Assembly (NCBI GenBank): GCA_965224435.1 | Contig: OZ245048.1 | Location: forward strand, 2,170,001 to 2,234,000 | DNA length: 64,000 nt | Direction: 5' to 3' | Source of the DNA: JAJRQY01 sp965224435 | GTDB taxonomy: Bacteria > Actinomycetota > Acidimicrobiia > Acidimicrobiales > SZUA-35 | Part shown: piece by piece, positions 9,640 through 18,801 of the stretch | Layout: each line of letters starts with the position of its first letter | Position numbering within the stretch: the stretch's first letter is position 1 | The notes under the pieces: generated by a model | The model's database searches: none | The model's input: the letters and a program-made list of their open reading frames with translations, nothing else | Told to the model about the DNA's origin: nothing | Program-made: the position numbers and the translations under genes

Positions 9640-10356
9640 ATGTCCAACCGCCTCAAAGTCCTACTGTCCACCGCTGTCCTCGGTCTTGCCGCCTTGGGCG
9701 GCCTTGCCTGGTACCTGGGCTTCTTTGCTGAAGAACCCGAGGCAGCGTCTGTGGCTGAAGCTACAGCGGCGCTAAGTGAGAGCGACGGGGACGCAAATTC
9801 GGGCCCAACAGAAGCGGTGACTGACTTATCCGGGTCATGGACCGTTGAGCCCGGCGACGCAACCTATGTGGGCTATCGAGTTAACGAGGTTCTTTCCTCG
9901 GTCGGAGACTTCACTGCAGTTGGACGAACAGCGCTGGTGGAGGGAACGCTTGAAGCCGAGGGCCTCACCATCAGCGCCGTATCAATTGAGTCGGACCTGA
10001 CCGGGCTCACAAGCAATAGCAGCGGGCGCGACAGCCAGCTGAAAAAGCAAGGCCTGGAGACCGGCACCTTCCCTCAAGGAATCTTCACCCTCACGAGTCC
10101 CATCATTGTTGACGCCATTCCAGCTGGAGGCGAAGTGTTCACCACGTCCGCATTCGGTGAGCTGACTATTCATGGCGAAACACAGCCAGTCGAAATCCAA
10201 ATCGAAGGTACGGTCCAAGGAGCCCGTCTCGTCATCGTCGGCAGCATGGACATTGTCATGTCTGACTACGGCATTGAGCCACCGAGCGCGCCGCTAGTAG
10301 CCAGTATCGAAGACCAAGGGGTCATGGAGCTGTCTCTGGTATTTGTCAGGTCCTAG
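9640..10356 (+). CDS. YceI-like domain protein, membrane-anchored
   Basis: YceI proteins are lipocalin-like beta-barrels that bind polyisoprenoid or other lipid chains outside the cytoplasm. ATG 9640 gives 238 aa: a hydrophobic N-terminal segment at about residues 5-27 (signal or anchor), a Glu/Asp/Ser-rich linker, then the YceI domain from about residue 65 (GSWTVEPGDATYVGYRV) to the end, with FGELTIHGETQPVE typical of the family. It converges with the following LLM gene. Its specific ligand is unknown. Confidence 0.85.
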   Translation: MSNRLKVLLSTAVLGLAALGGLAWYLGFFAEEPEAASVAEATAALSESDGDANSGPTEAVTDLSGSWTVEPGDATYVGYRVNEVLSSVGDFTAVGRTALVEGTLEAEGLTISAVSIESDLTGLTSNSSGRDSQLKKQGLETGTFPQGIFTLTSPIIVDAIPAGGEVFTTSAFGELTIHGETQPVEIQIEGTVQGARLVIVGSMDIVMSDYGIEPPSAPLVASIEDQGVMELSLVFVRS

Positions 10357-10381
10357 TTGGCTGGCTGGTGTACCAAGCTAG

Positions 10382-11419
10382 CTACTGAGCCCAGCCCTTG
10401 ATTTTCTCGATCAACTCCAGGGGATTATCTCCAACTGGGGTGATGGAGAGGCGGGTGACACCCGCCTCGCGGAAGGCTTCGATCCGTTCTTTCACGAAGC
10501 CCTCATCGCCGACCATGGTTGTCGCTGCCAGGAAGTCATCAGGCACATGACTGGCGGCCTCGGCCTGGTGACCCGAGAGATACAGGTCCTGAATCTTTCG
10601 TGCCTCCTCCTCATAGCCATAGCGTTGGAAGAGCCGGTTGTAGAAGTTGACATCCTTCGAGCCCATTCCCCCGACATACAAGGCCGTCATAGCACGCATG
10701 CCATCGCGTAGTGCTTTGGCATGATCTTCGGAGCAGATGCTGACCATGCCACCAGCCACGACCTCCAGCTCACCCAGCGAGGCGTCACGCTTAGCGAGAC
10801 CGACCTCGACGTCAGGCCACCAAACTTCTTTGGCCTTGTCCGGGTGGAAGAAAATTGGGAGCCAGCCCTCAGCCAACTCCGCGGTCATGGCGACGTTCTT
10901 TGGGCCCAATGACGCCACATAGATGGGGATGTTCGGGCGGACCGGGTGGTTGATCAGCTTGAGCGGTTTCCCCAGTCCAGTGCCTTGGTCCGCGGGAAGC
11001 GGAATCTGATAGCTCTTGCCGCTGTGCACCACCTTCTCGCGACGCCAGACCTGACGGCAAATATCGATGATCTCTCGCGTTCGGCCGATTGGCCGGTCAT
11101 AGGGAACACCGTGCCAGCCTTCAATGACTTGAGGGCCTGATGCACCCAGGCCCAGCACACAGCGTCCGTCGGACAAGGCGTCGAGGCTGGCAGCACTCAT
11201 GCCAATCAGGGTCGGTGTGCGTGAGTAGAGCGGCAAAATCCCGGCAGCGATCTCCATCGTCTCGGTGACAGCGGCCAGATAACCCATGATGGAGATGGCG
11301 TCGAAGCTATAGAGCTCGGCCACCCAGACCATGTCGACACCAGCTGACTCATAGTCTTTGGCGGTAGCAGCCAGCTGTTTCGGGTCGCCGCCATAGTTGA
11401 CGGACATGCTCAGCTTCAT
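10382..11419 (-). CDS. LLM-class (luciferase-like) oxidoreductase, probably F420-dependent
   Basis: This is a bacterial-luciferase-fold oxidoreductase. The start at ATG 11419 gives MKLSMSVNYGGDPKQLA, the usual short beta-strand beginning; the open frame further upstream is not family-like. Family segments include YESAGVDMVWVAELYSFDA, RCVLGLGASGPQVIEGWHG and IPIYVASLGPKNVAMTAELA. The 345-aa product resembles the actinobacterial F420-using group, but the cofactor is inferred from family rather than seen. It is divergent from the enoyl-CoA hydratase with about 130 bp between them. Confidence 0.88.
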   Translation of the reverse strand: MKLSMSVNYGGDPKQLAATAKDYESAGVDMVWVAELYSFDAISIMGYLAAVTETMEIAAGILPLYSRTPTLIGMSAASLDALSDGRCVLGLGASGPQVIEGWHGVPYDRPIGRTREIIDICRQVWRREKVVHSGKSYQIPLPADQGTGLGKPLKLINHPVRPNIPIYVASLGPKNVAMTAELAEGWLPIFFHPDKAKEVWWPDVEVGLAKRDASLGELEVVAGGMVSICSEDHAKALRDGMRAMTALYVGGMGSKDVNFYNRLFQRYGYEEEARKIQDLYLSGHQAEAASHVPDDFLAATTMVGDEGFVKERIEAFREAGVTRLSITPVGDNPLELIEKIKGWAQ

Positions 11420-11550
11420 TGGGGCCTCATATCGGAAATGTGCGGACAGGACGGTTCGGGTTTGCTCTCCTTTGAGCGGAGATGCAAGAGTCCTTGCCAA
11501 GCAACCTAATTCCTCGCCGACGAGATGACCAAGTACACCAGGAGTTCATC

Positions 11551-12345
11551 GTGTTCACTTCCGCCTTCCATCCAGCCGATGCAACCACGATCAGAGTTTC
11601 GGCGGAGGGGAAGGTCGGCCGTCTCACGCTGAACCAGCCAGACAAACTCAATCCGCTGGGATGGGACTGTCTGCACGAGATTGCTGAAGCGGCTCGCTGG
11701 TTTGACTCCCAGCCAGAGGTGGCCGTCGTGATTGTCACGGGCATGGGCAGAGCGTTCTGTGCCGGAGCTGACCTCGGCACGTTCACCACGAAGCTGAACA
11801 TGACCACCCGAGAAGCGGGGGAGTATGGCCGACGAATGGCCGACGCTCTGGAAGCAATGCGGGCGGTCGCTGTCTGTGGCATTCAAGGATGGTGCGTCGG
11901 TGGTGGACTCGTCCTGGCCGCCGCCTGTGACTTAAGAGTCGCAGCGGAGACGGCCAAGTTCTCCATTCCCGAGGTCGATCTAGGGATCCCGTTGGCGTGG
12001 GGTGGCATTCCCAGACTGGTTCGTGAGATCGGTCCAGCGTTGACCAAGGAACTGGTCATGACATGTCGGCCCTTCTCTGCTGAAGAAGGCAAGAGCGCCG
12101 GCTTCCTAAACCGTGTTGTCCCTGATGCCGACCTTGAAAGCGAGGTGGAAGAACTTGCTCGGCTAATTGCCAGCAAGGCCAGCCTGGCTACCGCCGCCAC
12201 TAAGCGCCATGTCAACGCGGTCACTGACCAGATGGTTGGGACGGGGCGTTCCTGGTCCGATGCCGATGGTCTAGCCAACGCATTTGGAGATCCAGATTGT
12301 CGCACTGCCAGAGAGACCTATCTCCAGTCCCTTGGCCGCCAATAG
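11551..12345 (+). CDS. Enoyl-CoA hydratase/isomerase family protein
   Basis: A crotonase-fold protein that acts on acyl-CoA thioesters, probably in fatty-acid or amino-acid breakdown. The start at GTG 11551 follows AGGAG by about seven bases; the longer upstream frame has no such site. The oxyanion-hole segments are AFCAGADLGTF and GWCVGGGLVLAAACDLRV, and the C-terminal part contains EIGPALTKELVMTCRPFSAEE. The length of 264 aa is standard. Exact substrate and reaction cannot be assigned. Confidence 0.9.
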   Translation: MFTSAFHPADATTIRVSAEGKVGRLTLNQPDKLNPLGWDCLHEIAEAARWFDSQPEVAVVIVTGMGRAFCAGADLGTFTTKLNMTTREAGEYGRRMADALEAMRAVAVCGIQGWCVGGGLVLAAACDLRVAAETAKFSIPEVDLGIPLAWGGIPRLVREIGPALTKELVMTCRPFSAEEGKSAGFLNRVVPDADLESEVEELARLIASKASLATAATKRHVNAVTDQMVGTGRSWSDADGLANAFGDPDCRTARETYLQSLGRQ

Positions 12346-12372
12346 CGCAAGAAGCCGCGGTGGAATTGCGCT
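12344..12372 (+). terminator. Weak hairpin at the end of the enoyl-CoA hydratase gene
   Basis: AGCGCAA (12344-12350, overlapping the stop codon) pairs with TTGCGCT (12366-12372) around a loop that itself contains CCGCGG. No T-run follows, so it may be a rho-assisted end or an mRNA-stabilising stem and not a classical terminator. Confidence 0.3.
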
Positions 12373-12490
12373 CCAAATGTATCGGCTATGAAGATTCTTT
12401 CTGGCTCGATTCGACAGGCATACGTGACTACGGTCACAATTCCGGCCTAACGTAACGATCACCTTGCCCCAAACCGTACATGGAGTCCGG

Positions 12491-13630
12491 ATGTCAACTG
12501 CTGGTGCCGACGCCACCCGCCTCACCAGATCACAAAAAGCCGAACCACTGCTGGTCGTCGAGGATTTGAAGACCCATTTTGAGACCCCGAACGGCTTGGT
12601 CAAAGCTGTCGATGGTGTCTCCTTATCTGTCGAACGAGGCAAGACCCTCGGCGTGGTCGGTGAGTCAGGCTCGGGCAAGACTGTCTTGTCTCGCTCAATC
12701 ATGCGACTCAACACCGCGGGCAACGTCATCACCCACGGAAGCGTGACCTATAACGGCGAAGATCTCCTCTCCAAGAGCCCTCGCGAGATGCGAGACATCT
12801 GGGGGGTCGAGATGGCCATGGTCTTTCAAGACCCAATGACTTCTCTCAATCCCGTCGTCAAGGTGGGTCGGCAGATGACCGAGCACATCCGTCATCACCT
12901 TGGGGTCAGCAAGAACGAGGCGCGCGAGACCGCGGTCGAGCTGCTGCGTAGTGTTCGTATTCCCGAGCCCGAGGCCCGCTTTGATAACTATCCACATGAA
13001 ATGTCGGGAGGCATGCGCCAGCGGGTTTGCATTGCCATCGCCTTGGCCTGTGGCCCCAAGATGCTCTTCGCCGATGAACCAACGACCGCGCTGGACGTCA
13101 CCGTTCAGCATCAGATTCTCAACTTGTTGGGACAGCAGCAGAACGACCGGTTTATGACGATGATCATGGTCACACACGACCTTGGCGTGGTTGCCGGGCG
13201 CACCGATGAGATCGCAGTCATGTACGCAGGCAAGGTGGTCGAGAAGGCTCCGACCAAACAACTCTTCGCCGACATGCGCCACCCCTATACCGAAGCTCTG
13301 CTTCGGTCAATCCCCAAAATTGATGATCCGAAACACACCAAGTTGTCGGCAATCTCAGGTAGACCACCCGACCTGATCAACCCGCCTTCCGGTTGCGCCT
13401 TCTCACCACGGTGCCCATATGCCCAACCCCAATGCTTCAGCGACGCTCCGCCTCTCGGTGCAGCCCCGACACCAGGTCATCAATATGCCTGTTGGTTCCC
13501 GGTTGGTTCGCCAGAAGGCAAAGAGGCTTGGGATCGCAATCTCGCGGAGAAGAAGCCGCAAACAATGGCAGCTGCAGGCTTGATGAACGCATCTGAAGAA
13601 GTCGCCGCTGGCGCTGTGGCAGGAGGCTGA
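12491..13630 (+). CDS. Oligopeptide/dipeptide ABC importer, ATP-binding protein (OppD/DppD type)
   Basis: First of two ATPases of a peptide or nickel-type ABC importer. ATG 12491 follows GGAG by five bases; a TTG at 12464 is a weaker alternative. Motifs in order are Walker A GESGSGKT, signature SGGMRQR, Walker B MLFADEPTTALD, and the C-terminal oligopeptide-transporter segment PSGCAFSPRCPYAQPQC, whose cysteines in related proteins bind an Fe-S cluster. The product is 379 aa and the second ATPase starts one base after its stop. Confidence 0.93.
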   Translation: MSTAGADATRLTRSQKAEPLLVVEDLKTHFETPNGLVKAVDGVSLSVERGKTLGVVGESGSGKTVLSRSIMRLNTAGNVITHGSVTYNGEDLLSKSPREMRDIWGVEMAMVFQDPMTSLNPVVKVGRQMTEHIRHHLGVSKNEARETAVELLRSVRIPEPEARFDNYPHEMSGGMRQRVCIAIALACGPKMLFADEPTTALDVTVQHQILNLLGQQQNDRFMTMIMVTHDLGVVAGRTDEIAVMYAGKVVEKAPTKQLFADMRHPYTEALLRSIPKIDDPKHTKLSAISGRPPDLINPPSGCAFSPRCPYAQPQCFSDAPPLGAAPTPGHQYACWFPVGSPEGKEAWDRNLAEKKPQTMAAAGLMNASEEVAAGAVAGG

Positions 13631-13631
13631 T

Positions 13632-14657
13632 ATGGCTGGATCAGGTAAGGCCCATCTACGTCCCGCCGGCGAAGCTCTCCTGCGGGTAGAAGATATGACG
13701 GTCGAGTTCCCTGTCGGAGGGGGCGATGTCGTCCACGCCGTAAGTGGCATCAGCTTTGATATCAAGCGGGGGGAGACACTCGGTCTTGTCGGCGAGTCCG
13801 GCTGCGGCAAGTCCACAACTGGTCGCGCCATCCTCCAGCTTCCACGGCCGACAGGTGGCTCGGTATATCTGGACAGCCAAGATCTTTCTGGCCTCAGAGA
13901 TGAAGAAATGCGTCAGAAGCGAACCGATCTACAAATGATCTTCCAGGACCCAGTGTCGTCGTTGAATCCTCGTAGAACTGTTGGCGAGATCGTGGCAGAA
14001 CCGCTTGAAGTTTGGGGCCCAAAGGACAAGGGTGAGCAGTGGGCCAAGGTGTCGGTCATGCTTGATGCTGTTGGCATCGATCCCGACGTTGCCCGGTTCA
14101 AGCACCCCCATGAGTTCTCCGGCGGACAATGCCAGCGCATCTCGATCGCGCGAGCCTTGGTGATGGAGCCCGAACTCATCATCTGTGATGAACCGGTCTC
14201 TGCCTTGGATGTTTCTGTCCAAGCCCAGATCCTGAACATGTTGGAAGAGCTGAAGGAGAAATACGGCCTCACCCTGGTCTTCATTGCCCATGACCTGGCC
14301 GTTGTCAAGAACATCAGCGACCGCGTGGCCGTCATGTACCTAGGCAAGATGTGCGAAGTGTCAGAGTCTGACGAGCTGTACGCCAATCCCGCACATCCCT
14401 ACACCCAGCTCCTGTTGACTTCAATCCCGCTGCCGGATCCCTTGATATCAATTGACCGTGAACTGCAGGTCGACGAAGGGTTGCCTTCGCCCATCAATCC
14501 ACCGTCGGGCTGTCGGTTCCGTACCCGCTGCCCGCTGGCCGACGACATCTGCTCACGAGTCGAGCCACAAATGCGACGGGTCACCGACGACCACTTCGTG
14601 GCCTGTCATCATCCTCTCATCGACGTCGACGAGGTGGAGGTCACGCTCAACGCCTAG
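13632..14657 (+). CDS. Oligopeptide/dipeptide ABC importer, ATP-binding protein (OppF/DppF type)
   Basis: Second ATPase of the importer, 341 aa. It shows Walker A GESGCGKST, the Q-loop region MIFQDPVSSLNPRRTVG, signature SGGQCQR, Walker B IICDEPVSALD and the C-terminal PSGCRFRTRCPLADDIC cysteine segment. It starts one base after the first ATPase and is followed by a 200-bp leader before the binding-protein gene. The pair would form the heterodimeric ATPase under the two permeases encoded at 16751-18681. Confidence 0.94.
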   Translation: MAGSGKAHLRPAGEALLRVEDMTVEFPVGGGDVVHAVSGISFDIKRGETLGLVGESGCGKSTTGRAILQLPRPTGGSVYLDSQDLSGLRDEEMRQKRTDLQMIFQDPVSSLNPRRTVGEIVAEPLEVWGPKDKGEQWAKVSVMLDAVGIDPDVARFKHPHEFSGGQCQRISIARALVMEPELIICDEPVSALDVSVQAQILNMLEELKEKYGLTLVFIAHDLAVVKNISDRVAVMYLGKMCEVSESDELYANPAHPYTQLLLTSIPLPDPLISIDRELQVDEGLPSPINPPSGCRFRTRCPLADDICSRVEPQMRRVTDDHFVACHHPLIDVDEVEVTLNA

Positions 14658-14813
14658 CAACGATTCGATTTGTCAACTCAAACGGAGCTGACGATCAAGT
14701 AACAGCAACAAAACGATGTTGGCTGGTGATTTTGTGTCACCGGTCACATCTGCTACAACCATCGACTACTACCGGGCAGGTAATTGCCTGGTGGGGATTA
14801 CCAAGTGAAACGT

Positions 14814-14831
14814 TCGGCACCCATGTGCCGA
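14814..14831 (+). promoter_or_regulatory. Stem-loop in the leader of the binding-protein gene
   Basis: TCGGCAC (14814-14820) and GTGCCGA (14825-14831) form a 7-bp stem with a CCAT loop about 28 bases before the ATG of the substrate-binding protein. Flanking AAACG copies sit on both sides. It may shape translation or message stability; no known riboswitch class is recognised. Confidence 0.35.
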
Positions 14832-14858
14832 GACGAAACGTACACAAGGGGAGAAAAA

Positions 14859-16631
14859 ATGGAAAAGCGTAGATTGGCGAGACTGCTCGCCCTTCTCATG
14901 GCATTCGCAATGGTCGCCGCAGCTTGCGGTGGCGGTTCCGATGCCGGTTCTGACGGAGACGGCAACGAAAATGCCGGTGACGATACGACAACAACCGTCA
15001 AGGACGAGGATACCGAGGTCGCCACAACCGTGGCGCCCGATGTCAGCAAGTTTGGTGGCGAACTGGTCATGGGCCTTGAGGCCGAAGCCACTGGTCTTCG
15101 TCCATGGGAGGATCCCTGCTCCGCCCCTTGTTACAACATGGGTATTGCCATGTTCGACAAGCTGATGGAACAAGACGTTGACGGAGTCGTTCAGCCATAC
15201 TTGGCTGAGAGCATCTCATCCAATGAGGACTTCACCGTCTGGACCATGAATCTTCGCTCGGGCGTGACGTTCCACAATGGCGTGGCTTTGACAGCACAGT
15301 CCATTGTCGACATGTTCCCGATCCAGCAGACCGGAGCAAACTCGGCCGGAACCGTCAACTCTGCCGGCATGGAAACAGTTGAGGCAACCGGTGATCTTGA
15401 GGTCACTTACAACCTCAACAAGCCGAACTCGGCTTTCCCCGCCTTCCTGACCCGTAACCAAATCGGTTTCGTGTTCGAAGCTGGAGCAGCCACAGATGAC
15501 CCCGACGGGCTCCCCGTCGGAACCGGTCCTTTCGTTATCGAGACTCGAGACCTCAACAATGAGACCGTCATGGTTCGCAACGCTGACTACTGGCTAAGCG
15601 ACGCCGCTGGTGATCAGCTGCCGTACCTGGACAGCATCACGTTCCGGCCAACTCCCGATGAAGGGACACGGCTTGCCGCCCTGGTTTCGGGAACAGTCAA
15701 TGCGATGCACACCCTCCGACAGAGCACCATCCGTGATGCTCGCGAAGAGGACGGCATCACCCTGCTTGAATTCCAAGGCAACAATGTTGGCGGAGGCATG
15801 TACAACACGGCCGTTCCTCCATATGACGATGTTCGAGTCCGTCGTGGTCTGACCATGATGAACAGCCAGGACAAGGTCATCGAGGCTCTTGGTGGAAAGG
15901 GCATCTCTGATCCAGCAACCCAGTGGTTCTCCCCAGATAGCCCCTGGTACTCGGAGAAGGCTGCAGCTGCATATGCCAGCTTTGACTTCCCGGCTGGCCA
16001 AACTCTGATTCAAGAGTACGTTGATGATCCAGCACGCTCTGACGGCAAGGCCGTTGGTGAGAAGATCGACGTGGAGCTTTCATGCCCACCTGATCCAACC
16101 CTCATCGCAGGCATGCAGGTCATTGAGCAAGCTTGGACTGCATCAGAATTGGTTGAAGTAAACCTGACCAACTTCGATCAGCAGACTCATATCGGTAACG
16201 CACTTGGTGCTCCGCCTGACTTTGTTGGAGTGCACGGCGCACATTGCTGGCGCTTCAGCTCCGAGCAGGATCCGTCCTTCGACATCAACAATGCTGTTGC
16301 TCCTCCGAGCCCAGCCATTGCGGAGGCGGCAGGCATTCCTGGCGTTGTTTCACCACTCAACTTCTCCAACTACTTTGATGGAGAAGTATTTGGCGCCGCA
16401 GTCGCCGCAGTCCAGACTGATGACTTTGATGAGCGCTATGCCCTCTATGAGTCCATCATGATCAAGTTCGCCGAGGATGCCCCTGGTTGGTACTCCGGTC
16501 ATACGGCGACCATGATCGCTACCGCAGAAAATGTGAACGGCTTCAACGGCTGGCTCTTGCCCAGTGGTGATGTCGGGATCGGCTTCCCCGCAGCGGAGGG
16601 TCGCTACCACGAGGTGTGGATTAGCCAGTAG
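14859..16631 (+). CDS. ABC importer substrate-binding lipoprotein (SBP family 5)
   Basis: The extracellular binding protein of the peptide-type importer. ATG 14859 follows GGGGAG and gives a lipoprotein signal (RRLARLLALLMAFAMVAAAC) with lipobox AAAC, then a Gly/Asp/Thr-rich linker to about residue 60. The mature part matches SBP_bac_5: YNMGIAMFDKLMEQD, LRSGVTFHNGVALTAQSIV, PVGTGPFVIETRD. At 590 aa the size is normal. It lies between the ATPase and permease genes, with a stable hairpin after it that probably lets it be made in excess of the membrane parts. Confidence 0.93.
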   Translation: MEKRRLARLLALLMAFAMVAAACGGGSDAGSDGDGNENAGDDTTTTVKDEDTEVATTVAPDVSKFGGELVMGLEAEATGLRPWEDPCSAPCYNMGIAMFDKLMEQDVDGVVQPYLAESISSNEDFTVWTMNLRSGVTFHNGVALTAQSIVDMFPIQQTGANSAGTVNSAGMETVEATGDLEVTYNLNKPNSAFPAFLTRNQIGFVFEAGAATDDPDGLPVGTGPFVIETRDLNNETVMVRNADYWLSDAAGDQLPYLDSITFRPTPDEGTRLAALVSGTVNAMHTLRQSTIRDAREEDGITLLEFQGNNVGGGMYNTAVPPYDDVRVRRGLTMMNSQDKVIEALGGKGISDPATQWFSPDSPWYSEKAAAAYASFDFPAGQTLIQEYVDDPARSDGKAVGEKIDVELSCPPDPTLIAGMQVIEQAWTASELVEVNLTNFDQQTHIGNALGAPPDFVGVHGAHCWRFSSEQDPSFDINNAVAPPSPAIAEAAGIPGVVSPLNFSNYFDGEVFGAAVAAVQTDDFDERYALYESIMIKFAEDAPGWYSGHTATMIATAENVNGFNGWLLPSGDVGIGFPAAEGRYHEVWISQ

Positions 16632-16657
16632 TACCTAGTCGGATTCGTCCGACATCT

Positions 16658-16692
16658 GGTGAGGGGCACCGGCCGAGCCGGTGCCCCTCACC
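16658..16692 (+). promoter_or_regulatory. Perfect 16-bp hairpin between binding-protein and permease genes
   Basis: GGTGAGGGGCACCGGC (16658-16673) pairs completely with GCCGGTGCCCCTCACC (16677-16692) around a CGA loop. No T-run follows (AAGCTCATATC), so it is not a standard terminator. Such stems after a periplasmic or lipoprotein binding-protein gene commonly protect the upstream message from 3' decay and reduce read-through into permease genes; that role is inferred here. Confidence 0.75.
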
Positions 16693-16750
16693 AAGCTCAT
16701 ATCTATCTAGTAGAGACCCGTTCAAACACTCACTGAGGAGTCCGTCCTAC

Positions 16751-17710
16751 ATGCTTAAGATGTTGGCCCTCCGGCTAGCGCGGCTCATAGCAACCCTGCT
16801 TGCTGTCTCCATCATCACGTTCGCCATGACCCTCCTCTTGCCAGGGGATCCAATCAATGCGATTTTGCCGCCTACTGCGGAACGTGATCCACAGATCATG
16901 GAGCAGATCCGCGAGGAATACGGACTGGATGATCCGCTTGTCGTTCGCTACAAGGATTGGCTCACCGACGCGGTTGTTCACCAAGATCTCGGAACTTCCT
17001 ATGTGACCCGAGGCCAAACTGTCAGCGGCCAGATCAAGAACCGCGTGCCTGTCACTGGGCAACTGGCCTTCATGGCCATCATCATCGCCCTAATCTTCGC
17101 CATACCCATCGGGGTCCTCGGTGCCTATCGGCAGGGCAAGTGGGATGACCAAGTGAGCTCTGCCGGCATGCAGATTGCGCTTTCTATACCGAACTTCATC
17201 GCCGCCATCATGCTCGGTTGGCTTTTTGCCATCAAGCTAGATCTCTTACCCAATACTGGATGGTCTCGGATTGGAAAAGACGGCCTGTGGGCTAACTTCC
17301 AACGATCTATCCTGCCCGCTACCGCGCTGGCGCTCACTCAGATGGCCATCTTTAGCCGGTTGATCCGCTCGGACATGATTGCCACCCTGCAGGAGAATTA
17401 CATCCTGTCCGCTCGGGCCAAGGGTCTGCCCGACCGATTTGTGCTCTTCCGACATGCCCTTCGACCCAGCTCACTGAGTCTGGTCACGATTGTGGGTATC
17501 AACTTCGGTGCGCTTCTGGGAGGAACAGTGGTAATCGAACAGGTCTTCAGCTTGCCTGGACTTGGAAGCAAGCTGCTTGAAGCGATTTCTAGTCGTGACA
17601 TCTTGATGGTGCAAGGGATCACGGTTTTCATTGCCACGGTGTACGTGATCGTAAACACCATGGTGGACTTGCTCTACATCGTCATTGATCCCCGGATTCG
17701 CAGGAGCTGA
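16751..17710 (+). CDS. Peptide-type ABC importer permease (DppB/OppB type)
   Basis: First membrane subunit, 319 aa. It begins with a transmembrane helix (LARLIATLLAVSIITFAMTL) and LLPGDPINAILPP, the conserved N-terminus of DppB-type permeases, then an extracellular loop and further helices. The cytoplasmic EAA-like loop (LSARAKGLPDRFVLFRHALR) contacts the ATPases. The gene follows the hairpin after the binding protein and is two bases from the next permease gene. Confidence 0.94.
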   Translation: MLKMLALRLARLIATLLAVSIITFAMTLLLPGDPINAILPPTAERDPQIMEQIREEYGLDDPLVVRYKDWLTDAVVHQDLGTSYVTRGQTVSGQIKNRVPVTGQLAFMAIIIALIFAIPIGVLGAYRQGKWDDQVSSAGMQIALSIPNFIAAIMLGWLFAIKLDLLPNTGWSRIGKDGLWANFQRSILPATALALTQMAIFSRLIRSDMIATLQENYILSARAKGLPDRFVLFRHALRPSSLSLVTIVGINFGALLGGTVVIEQVFSLPGLGSKLLEAISSRDILMVQGITVFIATVYVIVNTMVDLLYIVIDPRIRRS

Positions 17711-17712
17711 CC

Positions 17713-18681
17713 ATGACCCTTCTTGATGACGCCGAATCTGATGCCCCTGCCTCGACGGTTGCTACGAAGCCCCGCGGCAAGAAGGAACGCCAGTCGCCGA
17801 TCGCTGTCTTTCGTGAGATGCCGATCTTGGTCAAGCTCTCGGCCCTATGGGTGATGCTTATCGTGGTCGGATCGATCTATGGCAAGATCGACGTGTTATT
17901 GGACGATGCACTCCCACTGCAGGATCCGATCCATCAAACCAATGCCTTTGACCCGGATACCGGCGAATTCGGAACCGGTACACCATCGGAAAGCCCTTCT
18001 GCAGCTCACTGGCTCGGCACCGACAGCATTGCGCGCGATGGTTTCGCCCGCATTGTGCACGGGTCCTGGGTCAGCTTGGTCGTAGCTCTCGTTTCCGCCA
18101 CCTTTGGCATCGTTGTCGGTGGCTTCTTAGGCTCCCTCGTCGGCTTCGTCCGGGGCAAGACCGAGACAGTCATCATGTCGGCCATCGATGTGATCCTGGC
18201 ATTCCCAGCCTTGGTTTTGTTGCTCGCCATGGTCTCCATCTTCGAGGTCCGCAACTTGTATGTGATCAGCTTGGTCATCGGATTCCTGTCAATTCCCGCC
18301 TATACGCGGGTGGCTCGGGCTAACAGCCTGGCTATCTCCAATCGCGAGTTCGTTTTGGCCGCCCAAGCCATTGGTACCAAGCCGAGCAAGATTCTCTTCC
18401 GAGAGATCATCCCGAACGTCTACCAGTCCCTGCTGTCCTATGCCTTGGTCGCCGCTGCGTTTGTCATTGTGGTCGAAGGAACGCTCTCGTTCCTGGGGTT
18501 GAGCGTGCAGCTGCCAACACCGACGTGGGGCAATATGATCAATGAGGCCCGGTCGAATATCAACCTGACCGTGTGGCCGGTTGTTTGGCCATCGCTGGCG
18601 CTGACTTTCACTGTTCTCTCGTTCAACCAAATCGGCGACTTCTTCCAGAAGCGCAACGCCGTCCGCGGCTCCGCCCTCTAA
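17713..18681 (+). CDS. Peptide-type ABC importer permease (DppC/OppC type)
   Basis: Second membrane subunit, 322 aa. It has a charged cytoplasmic N-terminus (KPRGKKERQSPIA), one helix, then a loop with HWLGTDSIARDGFARIVHGS, the hallmark of DppC-type permeases, and a five-helix core with EAA loop (LAAQAIGTKPSKILFREIIP). With the preceding genes it completes a five-component importer. The transported compound is probably a short peptide, but nickel and other solutes use the same family. Confidence 0.94.
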   Translation: MTLLDDAESDAPASTVATKPRGKKERQSPIAVFREMPILVKLSALWVMLIVVGSIYGKIDVLLDDALPLQDPIHQTNAFDPDTGEFGTGTPSESPSAAHWLGTDSIARDGFARIVHGSWVSLVVALVSATFGIVVGGFLGSLVGFVRGKTETVIMSAIDVILAFPALVLLLAMVSIFEVRNLYVISLVIGFLSIPAYTRVARANSLAISNREFVLAAQAIGTKPSKILFREIIPNVYQSLLSYALVAAAFVIVVEGTLSFLGLSVQLPTPTWGNMINEARSNINLTVWPVVWPSLALTFTVLSFNQIGDFFQKRNAVRGSAL

Positions 18682-18801
18682 CGCCCAGATTCCAGACTTC
18701 GCCCTCGGAGACTCTCAACTGGCACCGCCAGCATGAGGGAGTGAGAGAGATGGTGGGCGACAATGGAGTCAGAAGTCAGTCATCCGAGGCAGACTGTTGG
18801 C

